A DNA stretch of 64,000 nucleotides, from the NCBI RefSeq assembly GCF_001586275.1, contig NZ_CP014545.1, positions 3,126,501 to 3,190,500 on the forward strand. The letters run 5' to 3'. Shown piece by piece: positions 26,681 to 36,242 of this stretch. Under the pieces are notes generated by a model. The model was not told where the DNA came from and ran no database searches. It worked only from the letters and a program-made list of their open reading frames with translations. The DNA comes from Sphingorhabdus sp. M41 (GTDB taxonomy: Bacteria; Pseudomonadota; Alphaproteobacteria; Sphingomonadales; Sphingomonadaceae). Numbering within the stretch: position 1 is the stretch's first letter; every line of letters starts with the position of its first letter. Made by a program: the position numbers and the translations under genes.

Positions 26681-26744
26681 CCGGCTTCGGCAAATAGCTG
26701 CCTGAGCCAGCCGACGCGCTGGATCAGAAAGCAAAGTCTGGCGC

Positions 26745-27305
26745 TCAGCGCCGTCGCCGCAAAATAATATATAGCGCGCCTGCGCCGCCATGTCGGGGAT
26801 GCGCGCGCCGCACCGTTGCAATATGCGCGTGATGCCGGGACGCCGCCAACCAATCAGAAATTGCCGCCCGGATCGCCCCGCGACCACCCTCCCGACGGCG
26901 TTCGTCATCATTGCGCGCCTTGCCGGTGATCAGCAATATCGCGCGATGACCGGCGGCAATGCTGAGCTCCAGCGCACTGTCGAGTCGGCCATGCGCTGAT
27001 GACAGCGTATAGCCATGCAAATCGACGGTGACATCGGGCTGGACCATGCCCTTGGCAAGCCGGCGATCCCAACCGCCGTCGAGGCCGTGGCGCGTGGGCA
27101 CCGGCTTCTGATCGCGCAGCGGGACGGCTTTGGTCGATTTTCCGCCAAAGCTTTCCGCGGTGATTGGTCCAGATAAATCACGGGGCCGCTTGGCAACGGG
27201 AAGGCTTTCGACCCGTTTCACCCGTCCCGGATCAATCGGCTCGACACTTTCGATGAACTTCTGCCAGAGCGCCTTTTCGCCGGCGGTAAGAGGCCGGTCC
27301 GACAT
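26745..27305 (-). CDS. Smr/MutS2-domain protein
   Basis: A 186-residue protein with a charged, disordered N-terminal third and a C-terminal Smr domain (VTVDLHGYTLSSAHGRLDSA with the D-L-H-G motif, then LLITGKARN and RRAHPRHGGAGALYIILRRR with H-x-G-x-G). Small Smr proteins nick or cleave nucleic acid; in several bacteria SmrB cleaves mRNA at collided ribosomes. It starts three bases after the mltA stop and belongs to the minus operon tim44-mltA-smr. The role in this organism is unproven. Confidence 0.87.
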   Translation of the reverse strand: MSDRPLTAGEKALWQKFIESVEPIDPGRVKRVESLPVAKRPRDLSGPITAESFGGKSTKAVPLRDQKPVPTRHGLDGGWDRRLAKGMVQPDVTVDLHGYTLSSAHGRLDSALELSIAAGHRAILLITGKARNDDERRREGGRGAIRAAISDWLAASRHHAHIATVRRAHPRHGGAGALYIILRRRR

Positions 27306-27308
27306 AAA

Positions 27309-28616
27309 TTACTTGCCCGCGTTTTGACGGACTGCGACCAGCCTGGAGACAGTGCCTCTGGGCAGGAACAGCAACGCCTGCCCGTTTGAAGACATGCCGC
27401 CCGCGATTCTGGCCGCTTCTTCCCCTGCGCCCCAGAATGTATCGAAGCGGTTGGCCCCCTTGATCGCGCCACCGCTGTCCTGTGCAACCCAAAGGCCGTC
27501 GGCAATATCATGGGCCATGTCGAGAAAGACGGGCGCGCCCAGCGGTACGAACATCCGGTCTGCTGCAACCGACGTGCGTGCAACCACCGGATGGCCCATC
27601 GCCCCCAATGGTCCCGGGCCGGTCAGTTCGTTGAAGAATACATAGCTTTTATTCTCGCGCATGATCTTCATGCCGTCCTGCGGGTTGGCCCGCAGCCATT
27701 CGACGATACCCTGCATGTTGGTCTTGCCATCAGCCAGCAATCCGCGTTCCCGCATCACTTTGCCGATACCGGTATAATCCTGGCCATTCTGGCCGGCATA
27801 GCCGATCCGCATGACCGACCCGTCGGGCAGCGCCAGACGGCCACTGCCCTGAATCTGCAGAAAGAAAAATTCGATATAATCCTGTGCCCAGGCGATCTCC
27901 AGGCCCTGACCTGCCAGTGCGCCATCATCAATCTGCGCCCGGTCTTCAAACGGCACCAATTTGGTTCCGTCGACCTTGCCACGAATGCGCTTGTCTTTCA
28001 GCGCTTCGGAAAACAGGCCAAGATCCACGTCGAGCAGATTGTCGGGGCGCCGATAGACCGGCACCGGATATTTGGCGCTCCTGATCCTGGAACCGTTAAT
28101 CTGCGGCTCGAAATAGCCAGTAGCGAAAGCCTTGCCATCGCCAATCTGCACTGTTTCGAAATAGGATTCAAAAAAGCGCGCGGCATCTTTTTCTTGCCAG
28201 CTCTGGGCGGCGGTGCAGGACGATTGCCAGTCGGCACCATTGGTCAGACCGCTGTTATCCTCGCGGCGGACCAGCGACATGCAGCTGGTGCGATAAGATT
28301 GCAAAGCTGATGCAGCTTTTGACTCCGTCAGATTTAGGCTTGCTACATCTGGCCCCAGTGCGACACCGGAACCCGTTGCACGGGTCGAGTCATCACCGAT
28401 ACTTACGAGCTGTGCGGGATTGACGGGCTGGAATCTGGCCGGCGCGCCGTTTTTGTAGAGGGGTGGCGGAACGGCGGCATCGGGCGCATCGCCAGCAACC
28501 CATTCACTGTCCTGTGATGCCGGACGGCTTTGCGCGGCACCCTCAGGAATGATCGACATGGAACAGGCGCTGAGCATCGCCATTGCCCCGAAAAGCACCC
28601 CTGTTTTCATGACCAT
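27309..28616 (-). CDS. mltA: Membrane-bound lytic murein transglycosylase A (MltA)
   Basis: A 435-residue lipoprotein that cleaves the glycan strand of peptidoglycan with 1,6-anhydro formation. The signal ends in a lipobox (GAMAMLSAC), the MltA barrel domain contains FATGYFEPQINGSR, and the C-terminal 3D domain ends VAQDSGGAIKGANRFDTFWG with catalytic Asp. The frame runs to 28745, inside tim44; ATG 28616 (or 28610) is chosen because it directly precedes the lipoprotein signal. It is followed by smr. Confidence 0.93.
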   Translation of the reverse strand: MVMKTGVLFGAMAMLSACSMSIIPEGAAQSRPASQDSEWVAGDAPDAAVPPPLYKNGAPARFQPVNPAQLVSIGDDSTRATGSGVALGPDVASLNLTESKAASALQSYRTSCMSLVRREDNSGLTNGADWQSSCTAAQSWQEKDAARFFESYFETVQIGDGKAFATGYFEPQINGSRIRSAKYPVPVYRRPDNLLDVDLGLFSEALKDKRIRGKVDGTKLVPFEDRAQIDDGALAGQGLEIAWAQDYIEFFFLQIQGSGRLALPDGSVMRIGYAGQNGQDYTGIGKVMRERGLLADGKTNMQGIVEWLRANPQDGMKIMRENKSYVFFNELTGPGPLGAMGHPVVARTSVAADRMFVPLGAPVFLDMAHDIADGLWVAQDSGGAIKGANRFDTFWGAGEEAARIAGGMSSNGQALLFLPRGTVSRLVAVRQNAGK

Positions 28617-28635
28617 GCTACTCGTCAACCGAGAG

Positions 28636-29301
28636 TCAGGCCTCATCGGTTTCGTCAAGCAACCAGTTTGGGTCGGCACTGGAGAGATCGCGGCTGAAGG
28701 TCCAGACATCATGGGTTTCTGCCGCGTCGGATAGCGAACCACCAATCAGATTGCCCTTCTTGTCCTTCACCACCGCAGCGATATCGGCATCAAATTGCAC
28801 CGTGATACGAGCCACAGGTCGCCGATATTCCGCAGCGGAAATGCGCGCATTGTCGATTCGCACAAGCTGGTTTTCCAATATTTCGCCCCGCTTCTCCCGC
28901 GCGTCGATGACTTCAGCAAAGCTTTCGTAAACATCTTCATCACAAAGCGTTTTCAATTCTTCCTTGTCGCCCTTCCAGAAGGCTTCCAGAATCATGCCAT
29001 AGGCGGCTTGTGAACCTTCGACAAACCGGCCGACATCGAAATTGCGATCAGCGCTCAGAATATCCCGCATCCCGGCTTCCGCACTGCTGTCATAGACCAT
29101 ATTGGCTGTGCCAGCTGGTGCGGGAACAATATCCGGAACATGCGGCTTGGCATCGCCCAGCGGTCTGCGATCACTGGCACGCGGCTCGATGTTACGCGGC
29201 ATATGTTCCTGCTCATGACCACTGCGCTTGCCCAGCACAGAATAGAGGCGCAAGCCCAGAAAGGCCGCTACCATTGCCAATAATACGATTTCGATGGTCA
29301 C
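28636..29301 (-). CDS. Tim44/TimA domain-containing membrane-anchored protein
   Basis: About 221 residues: an N-terminal membrane helix (IEIVLLAMVAAFLGLRLYSV), a disordered linker, then a Tim44-like NTF2-fold domain (VEGSQAAYGMILEAFWKGDK, ARITVQFDADIAAVV). Bacterial TimA proteins are related to the mitochondrial import motor subunit; their role in bacteria is envelope-associated and unclear. A TTG at 29313 would add four residues; GTG 29301 fits the family start better. Divergent from secB, a synteny common in alphaproteobacteria, so a protein-export link is plausible. Confidence 0.88.
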   Translation of the reverse strand: MTIEIVLLAMVAAFLGLRLYSVLGKRSGHEQEHMPRNIEPRASDRRPLGDAKPHVPDIVPAPAGTANMVYDSSAEAGMRDILSADRNFDVGRFVEGSQAAYGMILEAFWKGDKEELKTLCDEDVYESFAEVIDAREKRGEILENQLVRIDNARISAAEYRRPVARITVQFDADIAAVVKDKKGNLIGGSLSDAAETHDVWTFSRDLSSADPNWLLDETDEA

Positions 29302-29578
29302 TTCGGTATCCAATCTTTTCTTTGACCCTATACATAGGCGGAAATAGGGGCGGTTTCAAATAGCATTCGTGAAAAAGCCGCTTTGCCGCAATTGGCCCGC
29401 CTCTTCTATCGGCCAATTTGTGAACCTGCCCTTACAAATACGCTTGCATGCCGGATGCCGTAATAGCAGTTTACTCTTTGATTGCCCTAGGTTCCGTCCC
29501 CTGCTAGGCGCGCTTCGAACGGCGCCGCAATATGCGCCATAGGACATGTTTGACTGATTTTCCGAAAGGACAGGCCCG

Positions 29579-30121
29579 ATGGCTGATGAGAATGATAAAA
29601 ACGAATCCGACGCAAATACCGCCGGGAATGTAACGACGCCGGACCCGCTTGCTAATGGTGCAGACACCGCGCCGCAGATCGGCGTGATTTCGCAATATGT
29701 GAAGGATCTTTCGGTCGAAAACCCGAACGCACCGGACGTTTACCAGTGGAATGCACAGCCACAGATTGATGTGCAGTTCAATATCGGCTCTTCGCAAGTC
29801 TCCGATGAAGTCCATGAAGTCGAATTGAAAATTGACGTCACCGCCAAGGCGGACGAAGGCGTCGCGTTCGCGATAGAGCTTCTTTATTGTGGCCTTTTCG
29901 GTCTGCGCAACGTCTCCGAAGAGCAGGCGCATCCATTCCTGTTTGCCGAAGCACCGCGGCTCCTCTTCCCCTTTGCCCGGGCGATTATTTCCGATGCCGT
30001 GCGCGACGCCGGATTCCAGGCCTTGTTGCTTGAGCCGATTGATTTCACCGCGCTCTACATGCAGCAACGCGAACAGATGGCAGCACAGCAAGCGGGCGAG
30101 CAGCCGGTTGGCAACGCTTAA
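29579..30121 (+). CDS. secB: Protein-export chaperone SecB
   Basis: A 180-residue tetrameric chaperone that keeps preproteins unfolded and hands them to SecA. Core sequence includes ISQYVKDLSVENPNAPDVYQ, LLYCGLFGLRNVSEEQAHPF and the hydrophobic LLFPFARAIISDAVRDAGFQ. The first 32 residues are a disordered Asp/Asn/Thr-rich extension and the C-terminus is Gln/Ala rich, as in alphaproteobacterial SecB. Divergent from tim44 across 277 bases; murJ follows after 23 bases. Confidence 0.96.
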   Translation: MADENDKNESDANTAGNVTTPDPLANGADTAPQIGVISQYVKDLSVENPNAPDVYQWNAQPQIDVQFNIGSSQVSDEVHEVELKIDVTAKADEGVAFAIELLYCGLFGLRNVSEEQAHPFLFAEAPRLLFPFARAIISDAVRDAGFQALLLEPIDFTALYMQQREQMAAQQAGEQPVGNA

Positions 30122-30144
30122 ACGACCTTGCTAGGGTAGCAGGT

Positions 30145-31734
30145 ATGAACCTGCTCAAATCCACAGGAACCATTGCCGGGCTGACTCTGGTCAGCCGCAT
30201 ATTCGGCTTCGTCCGCGATATTCTGCTGGCCCGGATACTCGGTGCCGGTGCAGCGGCCGATGCCTGGCAGCTCGCATTTCAGCTACCCAATATTTTTCGC
30301 CGTCTGTTCGCCGAAGGCGCGTTTTCGGCTGCCTTTGTGCCGCTGTTCAACCGCAAGATGGAAGCGGACGAGGATCGGACGGCAGCGCAGAATTTCGCAG
30401 TCGACGTGCTGTCGGTGTTCGTGCCCCTGTTGCTGGTCTTTTCGGCAATCATGATGCTGGCCATGCCGGGTATCATCTGGCTGATCGACGATTTTGGGCG
30501 CGGAGGCCGCACCGACGGCTTTTCGGTGTCGCTGGCCCGGATAACCTTCCCCTATCTCGGCCTGATCAGCATCACCACCCTGTTCGCGGCGATATTGAAT
30601 TCGCTGAGCAAGTTCGCGGCAGCCGCGGCGGCGCCGATCATGCTCAATATCTGCATGATCACCGCGCTTCTCGCCTCCCAACTGGTCAATGACGGGAACG
30701 ATCCGCGTCAAACTGCCTATTTTCTGGCGATTGCAGTGGCCACGGCCGGACTGGTGCAAATGCTCTGGCTCTATTACTGGGCGCGCAAGACCGGCTTTCG
30801 CTTTCCTCTCAAAATGCCGAAATTCAAGGCCGATGTGAAAGAACTGGGCGTGCTTATCCTGCCCGCCGTTTTTGGTGCCGGTATTTACCAGATCAGCCGC
30901 TTCATCGACCTGTTCTTTCTCGGACGCCTGCCGGAGGGGTCGTTCGTCTATCTGGCAATGGCGGATCGGCTGAACCAGCTGCCGCTCGGGATTATCGGCA
31001 TTGCCCTTGGCACCGCTATCCTCCCGGCGCTGTCGCGCTTCATCGCCAAGGACGATCTCGGCGGCGCGCAGCGACTGCAAAGCAACGCCATCGAACTGGG
31101 CATGCTGCTCACCATTCCGGCCGCCATCGCCCTGTTTTTCGCCGCGGGACCGCTGGTCACCTCCTTTTATGTGGGTGGCAATTTCACCGCCGCCGATGGC
31201 CAGACCACCTCTGCTGTCGTCGCCGCACTTGTTGTCGGATTGCCTGCCTATGTGCTGGTAAAAGTACTGATCCCGGGGTTCTTCGCGCGCAAGGATACCA
31301 AGACACCGGTCTATACTGCCGCTATTTCCCTGCTCATCAACATCACGCTCAACCTGCTGCTGATCCCCGTCTATGGCATCAAGGGCCTTGCCTTTGCCGG
31401 TGCGGTAGCCGCCTGGTGCAATTGCGCGATGCTTTACACCATGCTCCACCGGCGCGGCCATTTTCATCTGGAATGGACATTGCTGCTGCGGATCGGGCGG
31501 ATCACGCTGTCAGCCGCTGGCATGGCCGTGGTGCTGGTCTACGCCGCGCCGATTGGCGATGGTCTCTATGACGGGACGATCTGGCAGCGAGTCGGATCGA
31601 TCACCGCTCTGGTCAGCGTCGGCGGACTGGTTTATGCCGCACTTGCATGGCTGACCGGCGCGATCGATCGCGACAAGATCACCATGCTGACGAAGAAGAA
31701 AGCGGCAGAGGAAGCCGCCAGCGAAGGAAGTTAA
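30145..31734 (+). CDS. murJ: Lipid II flippase MurJ
   Basis: A 529-residue MATE-like inner-membrane protein with about 14 helices that moves lipid II to the periplasmic face. The MVF-family N-terminus TIAGLTLVSRIFGFVRDILL is intact, as are FQLPNIFRRLFAEGAFSAAF and the central RFIDLFFLGRLPEGSFVYLA. Essential for peptidoglycan synthesis and complementary to murA at 32812 in this gene group. trpS starts four bases after its stop. Confidence 0.96.
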   Translation: MNLLKSTGTIAGLTLVSRIFGFVRDILLARILGAGAAADAWQLAFQLPNIFRRLFAEGAFSAAFVPLFNRKMEADEDRTAAQNFAVDVLSVFVPLLLVFSAIMMLAMPGIIWLIDDFGRGGRTDGFSVSLARITFPYLGLISITTLFAAILNSLSKFAAAAAAPIMLNICMITALLASQLVNDGNDPRQTAYFLAIAVATAGLVQMLWLYYWARKTGFRFPLKMPKFKADVKELGVLILPAVFGAGIYQISRFIDLFFLGRLPEGSFVYLAMADRLNQLPLGIIGIALGTAILPALSRFIAKDDLGGAQRLQSNAIELGMLLTIPAAIALFFAAGPLVTSFYVGGNFTAADGQTTSAVVAALVVGLPAYVLVKVLIPGFFARKDTKTPVYTAAISLLINITLNLLLIPVYGIKGLAFAGAVAAWCNCAMLYTMLHRRGHFHLEWTLLLRIGRITLSAAGMAVVLVYAAPIGDGLYDGTIWQRVGSITALVSVGGLVYAALAWLTGAIDRDKITMLTKKKAAEEAASEGS

Positions 31735-31738
31735 AACG

Positions 31739-32734
31739 ATGCGGACGGTATCGGGCATACAGCCCACGGGTAATCTCCATCTCGGCAATTATCTGGGTGC
31801 GATCAAGAACTGGGTGAAGATGCAGGACGAAGGCGAATGCCTGTTTTTCCTCGCCGACTTGCACGCCATCACCGTCCACAACGACCCGGCGGAACTAGCG
31901 TCCAATTGCCGTGAAATGGTCGCGGCACTGGTCGCCGCCGGAGTCGATCCCGACAAATCGATCCTGTTTAATCAGGCGCGCGTACCCGCTCACGCAGAAC
32001 TGGCCTGGATGCTGATCTGCAACACCCCGATGGGCTGGCTCGACCGGATGACCCAGTTCAAGGAAAAGTCCGGCAAGCACAAACAAAGAGCCTCGCTCGG
32101 TCTTTATGGCTATCCGGTGCTGCAGGCGGCAGACGTGCTGGTCTATCAGGCGACCCATGTTCCCGTCGGCGAGGATCAGAAACAGCATCTCGAGCTGGCC
32201 CGCGATATTGCCTCGAAGTTCAACAGCGATACGAGCACTGAAACCTTCACCCTGCCCGAACCCTTTATCGGCAAGACAGCAGCCCGGATCATGAGCCTGC
32301 GCGATGGCAATGCGAAAATGAGCAAGTCGGACCCGTCCGATCTCAGCCGCATCAACATGAGCGACGATGACGAGACGATCGCCCGCAAGATGAAGAAGGC
32401 AAAGACCGATCCCGAGCCATTGCCCGACAATATGGCCGATCTCGCCGAACGCCCGGAAGCGAGAAATCTGATCGGCATTTATGCCGCGCTCGCCGACCAA
32501 TCGCAGGACGCGGTGATCGCCGAATATGCGGGCAAGGGCTTTGGCGATTTCAAACCGGCGCTGGCCGATCTGGCGGTAAGCAAATTGTCGCCGATCCGCG
32601 AGCGGTTCGAAGAATTGCGCAAGGATACGTCAGCGATCGACGCAATTTTACGCGACGGTTCGGAAAAAGCCTCGGCAATGGCACGGCCAACGGTGGAAGC
32701 CGCTTATGCCGCGCTCGGATTGCTGAGAAACTAG
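31739..32734 (+). CDS. trpS: Tryptophanyl-tRNA synthetase
   Basis: A 331-residue class Ic aminoacyl-tRNA synthetase. The HIGH-type motif is PTGNLHLGNYLGAIKNW near the N-terminus, and the KMSKS loop appears as NAKMSKSDPSDLSRINMSDD. Length agrees with bacterial TrpRS. It is four bases downstream of murJ and presumably co-transcribed; a GC-rich hairpin without a T-run follows at 32749-32769. Confidence 0.97.
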   Translation: MRTVSGIQPTGNLHLGNYLGAIKNWVKMQDEGECLFFLADLHAITVHNDPAELASNCREMVAALVAAGVDPDKSILFNQARVPAHAELAWMLICNTPMGWLDRMTQFKEKSGKHKQRASLGLYGYPVLQAADVLVYQATHVPVGEDQKQHLELARDIASKFNSDTSTETFTLPEPFIGKTAARIMSLRDGNAKMSKSDPSDLSRINMSDDDETIARKMKKAKTDPEPLPDNMADLAERPEARNLIGIYAALADQSQDAVIAEYAGKGFGDFKPALADLAVSKLSPIRERFEELRKDTSAIDAILRDGSEKASAMARPTVEAAYAALGLLRN

Positions 32735-32811
32735 CCCGTCATGCCGCTGCGCCGGCTTTCAACCGGCGCAATAGACTTGCCTGCATCGCCATTTCCGGTA
32801 AATGCTAGACC

Positions 32812-34095
32812 ATGGATATTATCTCGATACGCGGCGGCAATCGCCTGTCTGGCTCAATCCCCATTTCGGGAGCCAAAAATAGCGCACTGACCCTGCTGCC
32901 ATGTGCGCTGCTGACCGATGAACCGGTCACCCTGCGCAACCTACCGCGACTCGCCGATGTCGACAGTTTCGGCCATCTGCTCAACCAGCTGGGCGTTTCG
33001 ACCACGATTGAGGGCGCGAGACCGGAAGATTTCGGCCGGGTGATGACGCTGAAAGCAGGCCGGATCACCTCGACCGAAGCACCTTATGACATTGTTCGCA
33101 AGATGCGCGCCTCGATATTGGTATTGGGTCCGCTGCTGGCCCGCGCTGGCGAATGCCGCGTCTCGCTGCCCGGTGGCTGCGCGATCGGCAACCGGCCGAT
33201 CGATCTGCATTTGAAAGCAATTGAAGCCCTCGGCGCCACCATTGAAACCACGAGCGGCTATGTGATTGCACGCGTACCCGATGGCGGCTTGCCCGGCGGC
33301 GATTTCACCTTCCCTGTGGTATCGGTCGGTGCAACGGAAAATGCGTTAATGGCAGCGGTGCTGGCCAATGGCACAAGCATCCTGAGAAACGCAGCGCGGG
33401 AACCGGAAATTGTCGACCTGTGCAACATGCTGGTTGCCATGGGTGCTGAAATCGAAGGCATTGGCTCTTCGACATTGACCATCACCGGTGTCGACCGGCT
33501 GCACGGCTGCACCTATCGGGTGATGTCGGACCGGATCGAAGCGGGCAGCTACGCCTGCGCGGTCGGCATCGCCGGCGGCGAAGTCGATCTGCTCGCCGCC
33601 AAGGCTGACGAAATGGAAGCCACCCTGGACGCGCTGCGGCTCGCTGGCCTGAATATCGACGTTCATGCCAAGGGGATAAGAGTCGCCTCTGACGGCAAGC
33701 TCAAACCACTCACCCTGTCCACTGCTCCCTATCCCGGTCTTGCCACGGACATGCAGGCGCAGCTGATGGCGATGCTCTGCCTCGCCGATGGTGCCAGCGT
33801 GCTGACCGAAACGATTTTCGAAAATCGCTATATGCACGTGCCCGAACTCAACCGGATGGGTGCCGATATCGAGACCAAGGGCCGCACCGCCGTGGTCCGG
33901 GGCGTCCAGAAACTGACCGGCGCGCCGGTGATGGCGACCGATCTGCGCGCCTCGATGAGTCTGGCGATTGCCGGACTGGCAGCGGAAGGCGAAACCCGCC
34001 TGCAACGCATCTACCATCTTGATCGCGGCTATGAACGGCTGGAAGAGAAACTGGCGGCGGTGGGCGCGGATATCGAACGGATCAGCGGCGATTGA
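32812..34095 (+). CDS. murA: UDP-N-acetylglucosamine 1-carboxyvinyltransferase MurA
   Basis: A 427-residue enzyme for the first committed step of peptidoglycan synthesis (enolpyruvyl transfer to UDP-GlcNAc). The substrate Lys is in [16 protein letters not shown], and the fosfomycin-target cysteine is Cys123 in [16 protein letters not shown]. The catalytic Arg/Asp region ([19 protein letters not shown]) and the C-terminal [20 protein letters not shown] are standard. The presence of Cys at the active site predicts fosfomycin sensitivity of the enzyme. Confidence 0.97.
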   Translation: MDIISIRGGNRLSGSIPISGAKNSALTLLPCALLTDEPVTLRNLPRLADVDSFGHLLNQLGVSTTIEGARPEDFGRVMTLKAGRITSTEAPYDIVRKMRASILVLGPLLARAGECRVSLPGGCAIGNRPIDLHLKAIEALGATIETTSGYVIARVPDGGLPGGDFTFPVVSVGATENALMAAVLANGTSILRNAAREPEIVDLCNMLVAMGAEIEGIGSSTLTITGVDRLHGCTYRVMSDRIEAGSYACAVGIAGGEVDLLAAKADEMEATLDALRLAGLNIDVHAKGIRVASDGKLKPLTLSTAPYPGLATDMQAQLMAMLCLADGASVLTETIFENRYMHVPELNRMGADIETKGRTAVVRGVQKLTGAPVMATDLRASMSLAIAGLAAEGETRLQRIYHLDRGYERLEEKLAAVGADIERISGD

Positions 34096-34179
34096 GCCAC
34101 TCTCGCTAGCACTTATGGCAGCTTGTTTTTCCGGCGCTTTTGCCGTGTAGTCTCTCCATAATCAGGAGAGGATGAGTCC

Positions 34180-34590
34180 ATGTTTTCAGGACCAATAGAA
34201 GACCGGCTGGCCATCCGGGAATTGCACGACAGCTATTGCGACGCGGTGCTGCGCAAGGACCCGGATGACTGGGGCGCGCTGTGGACGGAAGATGCAGTCT
34301 GGTCGCTGATGGGCACCGAAGTGGTCGGCCGCGACAATATCGTCAATCTCTGGAACGGCGCGATGGCCCAGTTTGATGCCGTCAGCTTTCTCGGCATTCC
34401 GGGCAGCCTTGCCGTCACTGGCGACACTGCATCCGGCCGCTACCAGACCCACGAAATCCTGGTCGAAAAGGGCGTGCCGCGCGTTGCGGGCGGGCGCTAT
34501 GACGATGAATTTGTCAAAGTCGATGGCCAGTGGCTTTACAGCAAACGCATATTTGTCATCGTCGCCCAATTGGGCGGAAACAAGCTTTAG
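34180..34590 (+). CDS. SnoaL-like / NTF2-fold protein, first gene of P450 operon
   Basis: A 136-residue cone-shaped NTF2-like protein. Typical features are the N-terminal helix RLAIRELHDSYCDAVLRKDP, then DDWGALWTEDAVWSLMG, and closing strands RYDDEFVKVDGQWLYSKRIF. Members range from polyketide cyclases to ring dehydratases and small-molecule binders, so catalysis is unknown. GGAGAGG precedes the ATG. It heads a compact plus-strand set SnoaL-ABM-P450-SDR (spacers of 13, 18 and 31 bases) that looks like a catabolic operon. Confidence 0.82.
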   Translation: MFSGPIEDRLAIRELHDSYCDAVLRKDPDDWGALWTEDAVWSLMGTEVVGRDNIVNLWNGAMAQFDAVSFLGIPGSLAVTGDTASGRYQTHEILVEKGVPRVAGGRYDDEFVKVDGQWLYSKRIFVIVAQLGGNKL

Positions 34591-34603
34591 GAGCATCTGG
34601 AAC

Positions 34604-34945
34604 ATGGCAAAAATATTGATCGCGGCGCATATCGACGTTGAACCGGCGACGCGCGAAGAATGTCTGAAAAAGGCGCAACCCTTTATCGATGGCGCGCTGA
34701 GCCAGGAAGGGTGCCTCTGCTATAGCTGGGCCGCCGACATGCATAACCCGTCGCGCATCGAAGTGTTCGAGGAATGGACCGACGAGGAAGCCCTCGCCCG
34801 GCATTTTCAGAATGTCCATTATGCCAATATGCTTGCCCATATCGGCAGCTTCGGCCTGATCAACGCCGTCAGCGCCAAATATCGGGTCGATGCCGAAGGA
34901 CCGGTTTATAATGCTGAAGGCAAGCCCACACCTTCCTTCGACTGA
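34604..34945 (+). CDS. Antibiotic biosynthesis monooxygenase (ABM) domain protein
   Basis: A 113-residue ferredoxin-like ABM protein (YgiN/quinol-monooxygenase type). Visible are the substrate-pocket strand ILIAAHIDVEPATREECLKK, GALSQEGCLCYSW, and EVFEEWTDEEALARHFQN. These enzymes oxidise quinols or aromatics without metal or flavin. The longer frame from 34373 runs inside the upstream gene and is not family-like; ATG 34604 is chosen. Placement beside a P450 and SDR suggests a joint pathway, substrate unknown. Confidence 0.83.
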   Translation: MAKILIAAHIDVEPATREECLKKAQPFIDGALSQEGCLCYSWAADMHNPSRIEVFEEWTDEEALARHFQNVHYANMLAHIGSFGLINAVSAKYRVDAEGPVYNAEGKPTPSFD

Positions 34946-34963
34946 CCAGAACAGGAACTTGCC

Positions 34964-36211
34964 ATGAACGAAGCAGTCTCCAAATCCCTTTTTCAACCGG
35001 ACATATTGGTTGATCCATTTGATTTCTATGAAGAGAAGCGCGCCAAAAGCCCGGTTTTCTTCGATGAAGCCAGCGGCACCTATGTTGTGCTGGACTATGA
35101 CCTGATCTCCGAAGCTGTCGGCCGGTTGGATGATTTTTCCAACAATTTCAACGCACTGCTCTCAGGCGGAAAATCCGAAGAAGAGCTTGAGAATGACGAG
35201 GAATTGCAGGCGATTCAGGCAAAGGGCTGGCCGCAAGTCAACACTCTGCTGACCGCCGACCAGCCAGTCCACACGCGGTTCCGGAAGCTGGTCAATCTCG
35301 CCTTTTCAATGCCGAAAGTGAACAAGCTGGAAGACAGTATGCGGGAAATGTCGAACGAGCTGATCGACAATTTTATCGACAAGGGCGAATGCGAATTTGT
35401 CGAGGAATATGCGATCCCGATGCCCGTCCGGACGATTGCCGTGCAACTGGGCCTCGACATCGCCGACGCCCACACGATCAAGCGCTGGACCAACGCCTTT
35501 GTTGACCGTCTGTCCGGCATGATGACACGCGAGCGGCAACTGGAAACCGAGCGCGAGGTGGTCGAATATCAGCACGCGCTGAAGGCCAATATGGACGAAC
35601 GGCGCAAGGAGGCGAAGAACGACATCCTCTCCGACCTGGTCAACGCCCGGGTTGATGGCGAACGTCCGCTTGACGATGCAGAATCCCTGTCGATCGTGCA
35701 GCAGCTGATGGTCGCCGGCAATGAAACCACGACCGCGGCGCTGGCCGAAGGCATGCGGCTTTTCGCCACCAACCCGGATCAGTATAAGAAGATCCAGGAT
35801 GATCCATCGCTGATCCCCAATGCGGTCGAGGAAGTGCTGCGCATGTCGAGCGGTTCCTCGGGTATCTGGCGGGTCATGCACCGCGATGCCGAACTGGGCG
35901 GCGTGATGCTGCCCAAGGGCGCGATGGTGATGATGCGCTATCACGCCGCCAACCGCGATCCCAAGCAGTTTGAAAATCCGAACCAATTCCGGGTCGACCG
36001 CAAGAATGCGCGCACCCATCTGGCATTCGGCAAGGGCATCCACATGTGCGTTGGCAATATGCTCTCGCGCAAGGAAATGACCGTATCGTTCCAGCAATTT
36101 GCCAAACGGATGGACAATATCCGCATCAGGGAAGGCGCGGAACTCAACTATCCGCCCAATATGATGCTGCGGGGACTGGCCAATCTGCCAATCCTGTTCG
36201 ACAAGAAATAG
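34964..36211 (+). CDS. Cytochrome P450
   Basis: A 415-residue soluble class I-type P450. The I-helix oxygen motif is MVAGNETTTAALAEGMRLF, the K-helix E-x-x-R lies in VEEVLRM, and the heme loop is LAFGKGIHMCVGNMLSRKEM with Cys362 as thiolate ligand. It needs a ferredoxin and reductase for electrons; neither is in the window. The operon partners (NTF2-like, ABM, SDR) point to hydroxylation followed by alcohol oxidation of a hydrophobic substrate such as a terpenoid, steroid or hydrocarbon, which is inference. Confidence 0.94.
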   Translation: MNEAVSKSLFQPDILVDPFDFYEEKRAKSPVFFDEASGTYVVLDYDLISEAVGRLDDFSNNFNALLSGGKSEEELENDEELQAIQAKGWPQVNTLLTADQPVHTRFRKLVNLAFSMPKVNKLEDSMREMSNELIDNFIDKGECEFVEEYAIPMPVRTIAVQLGLDIADAHTIKRWTNAFVDRLSGMMTRERQLETEREVVEYQHALKANMDERRKEAKNDILSDLVNARVDGERPLDDAESLSIVQQLMVAGNETTTAALAEGMRLFATNPDQYKKIQDDPSLIPNAVEEVLRMSSGSSGIWRVMHRDAELGGVMLPKGAMVMMRYHAANRDPKQFENPNQFRVDRKNARTHLAFGKGIHMCVGNMLSRKEMTVSFQQFAKRMDNIRIREGAELNYPPNMMLRGLANLPILFDKK

Positions 36212-36242
36212 ACCAAAGACAGGCTAGGAACGGGAATCTAAA

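Noticed and set aside
25751-26911. 386-codon open frame opposite dapE
   Set aside because: Antisense shadow; dapE metal-ligand motifs are on the other strand and it has no ribosome site.
30283-31467. 394-codon open frame opposite murJ
   Set aside because: Shadow of a long hydrophobic gene; composition is Gln/Arg/His-rich without domain pattern.
32749-32769. GCGCCGG...CCGGCGC hairpin after trpS as a terminator
   Set aside because: A good seven-base stem, but no T-run follows on either strand, so it cannot be called an intrinsic terminator.
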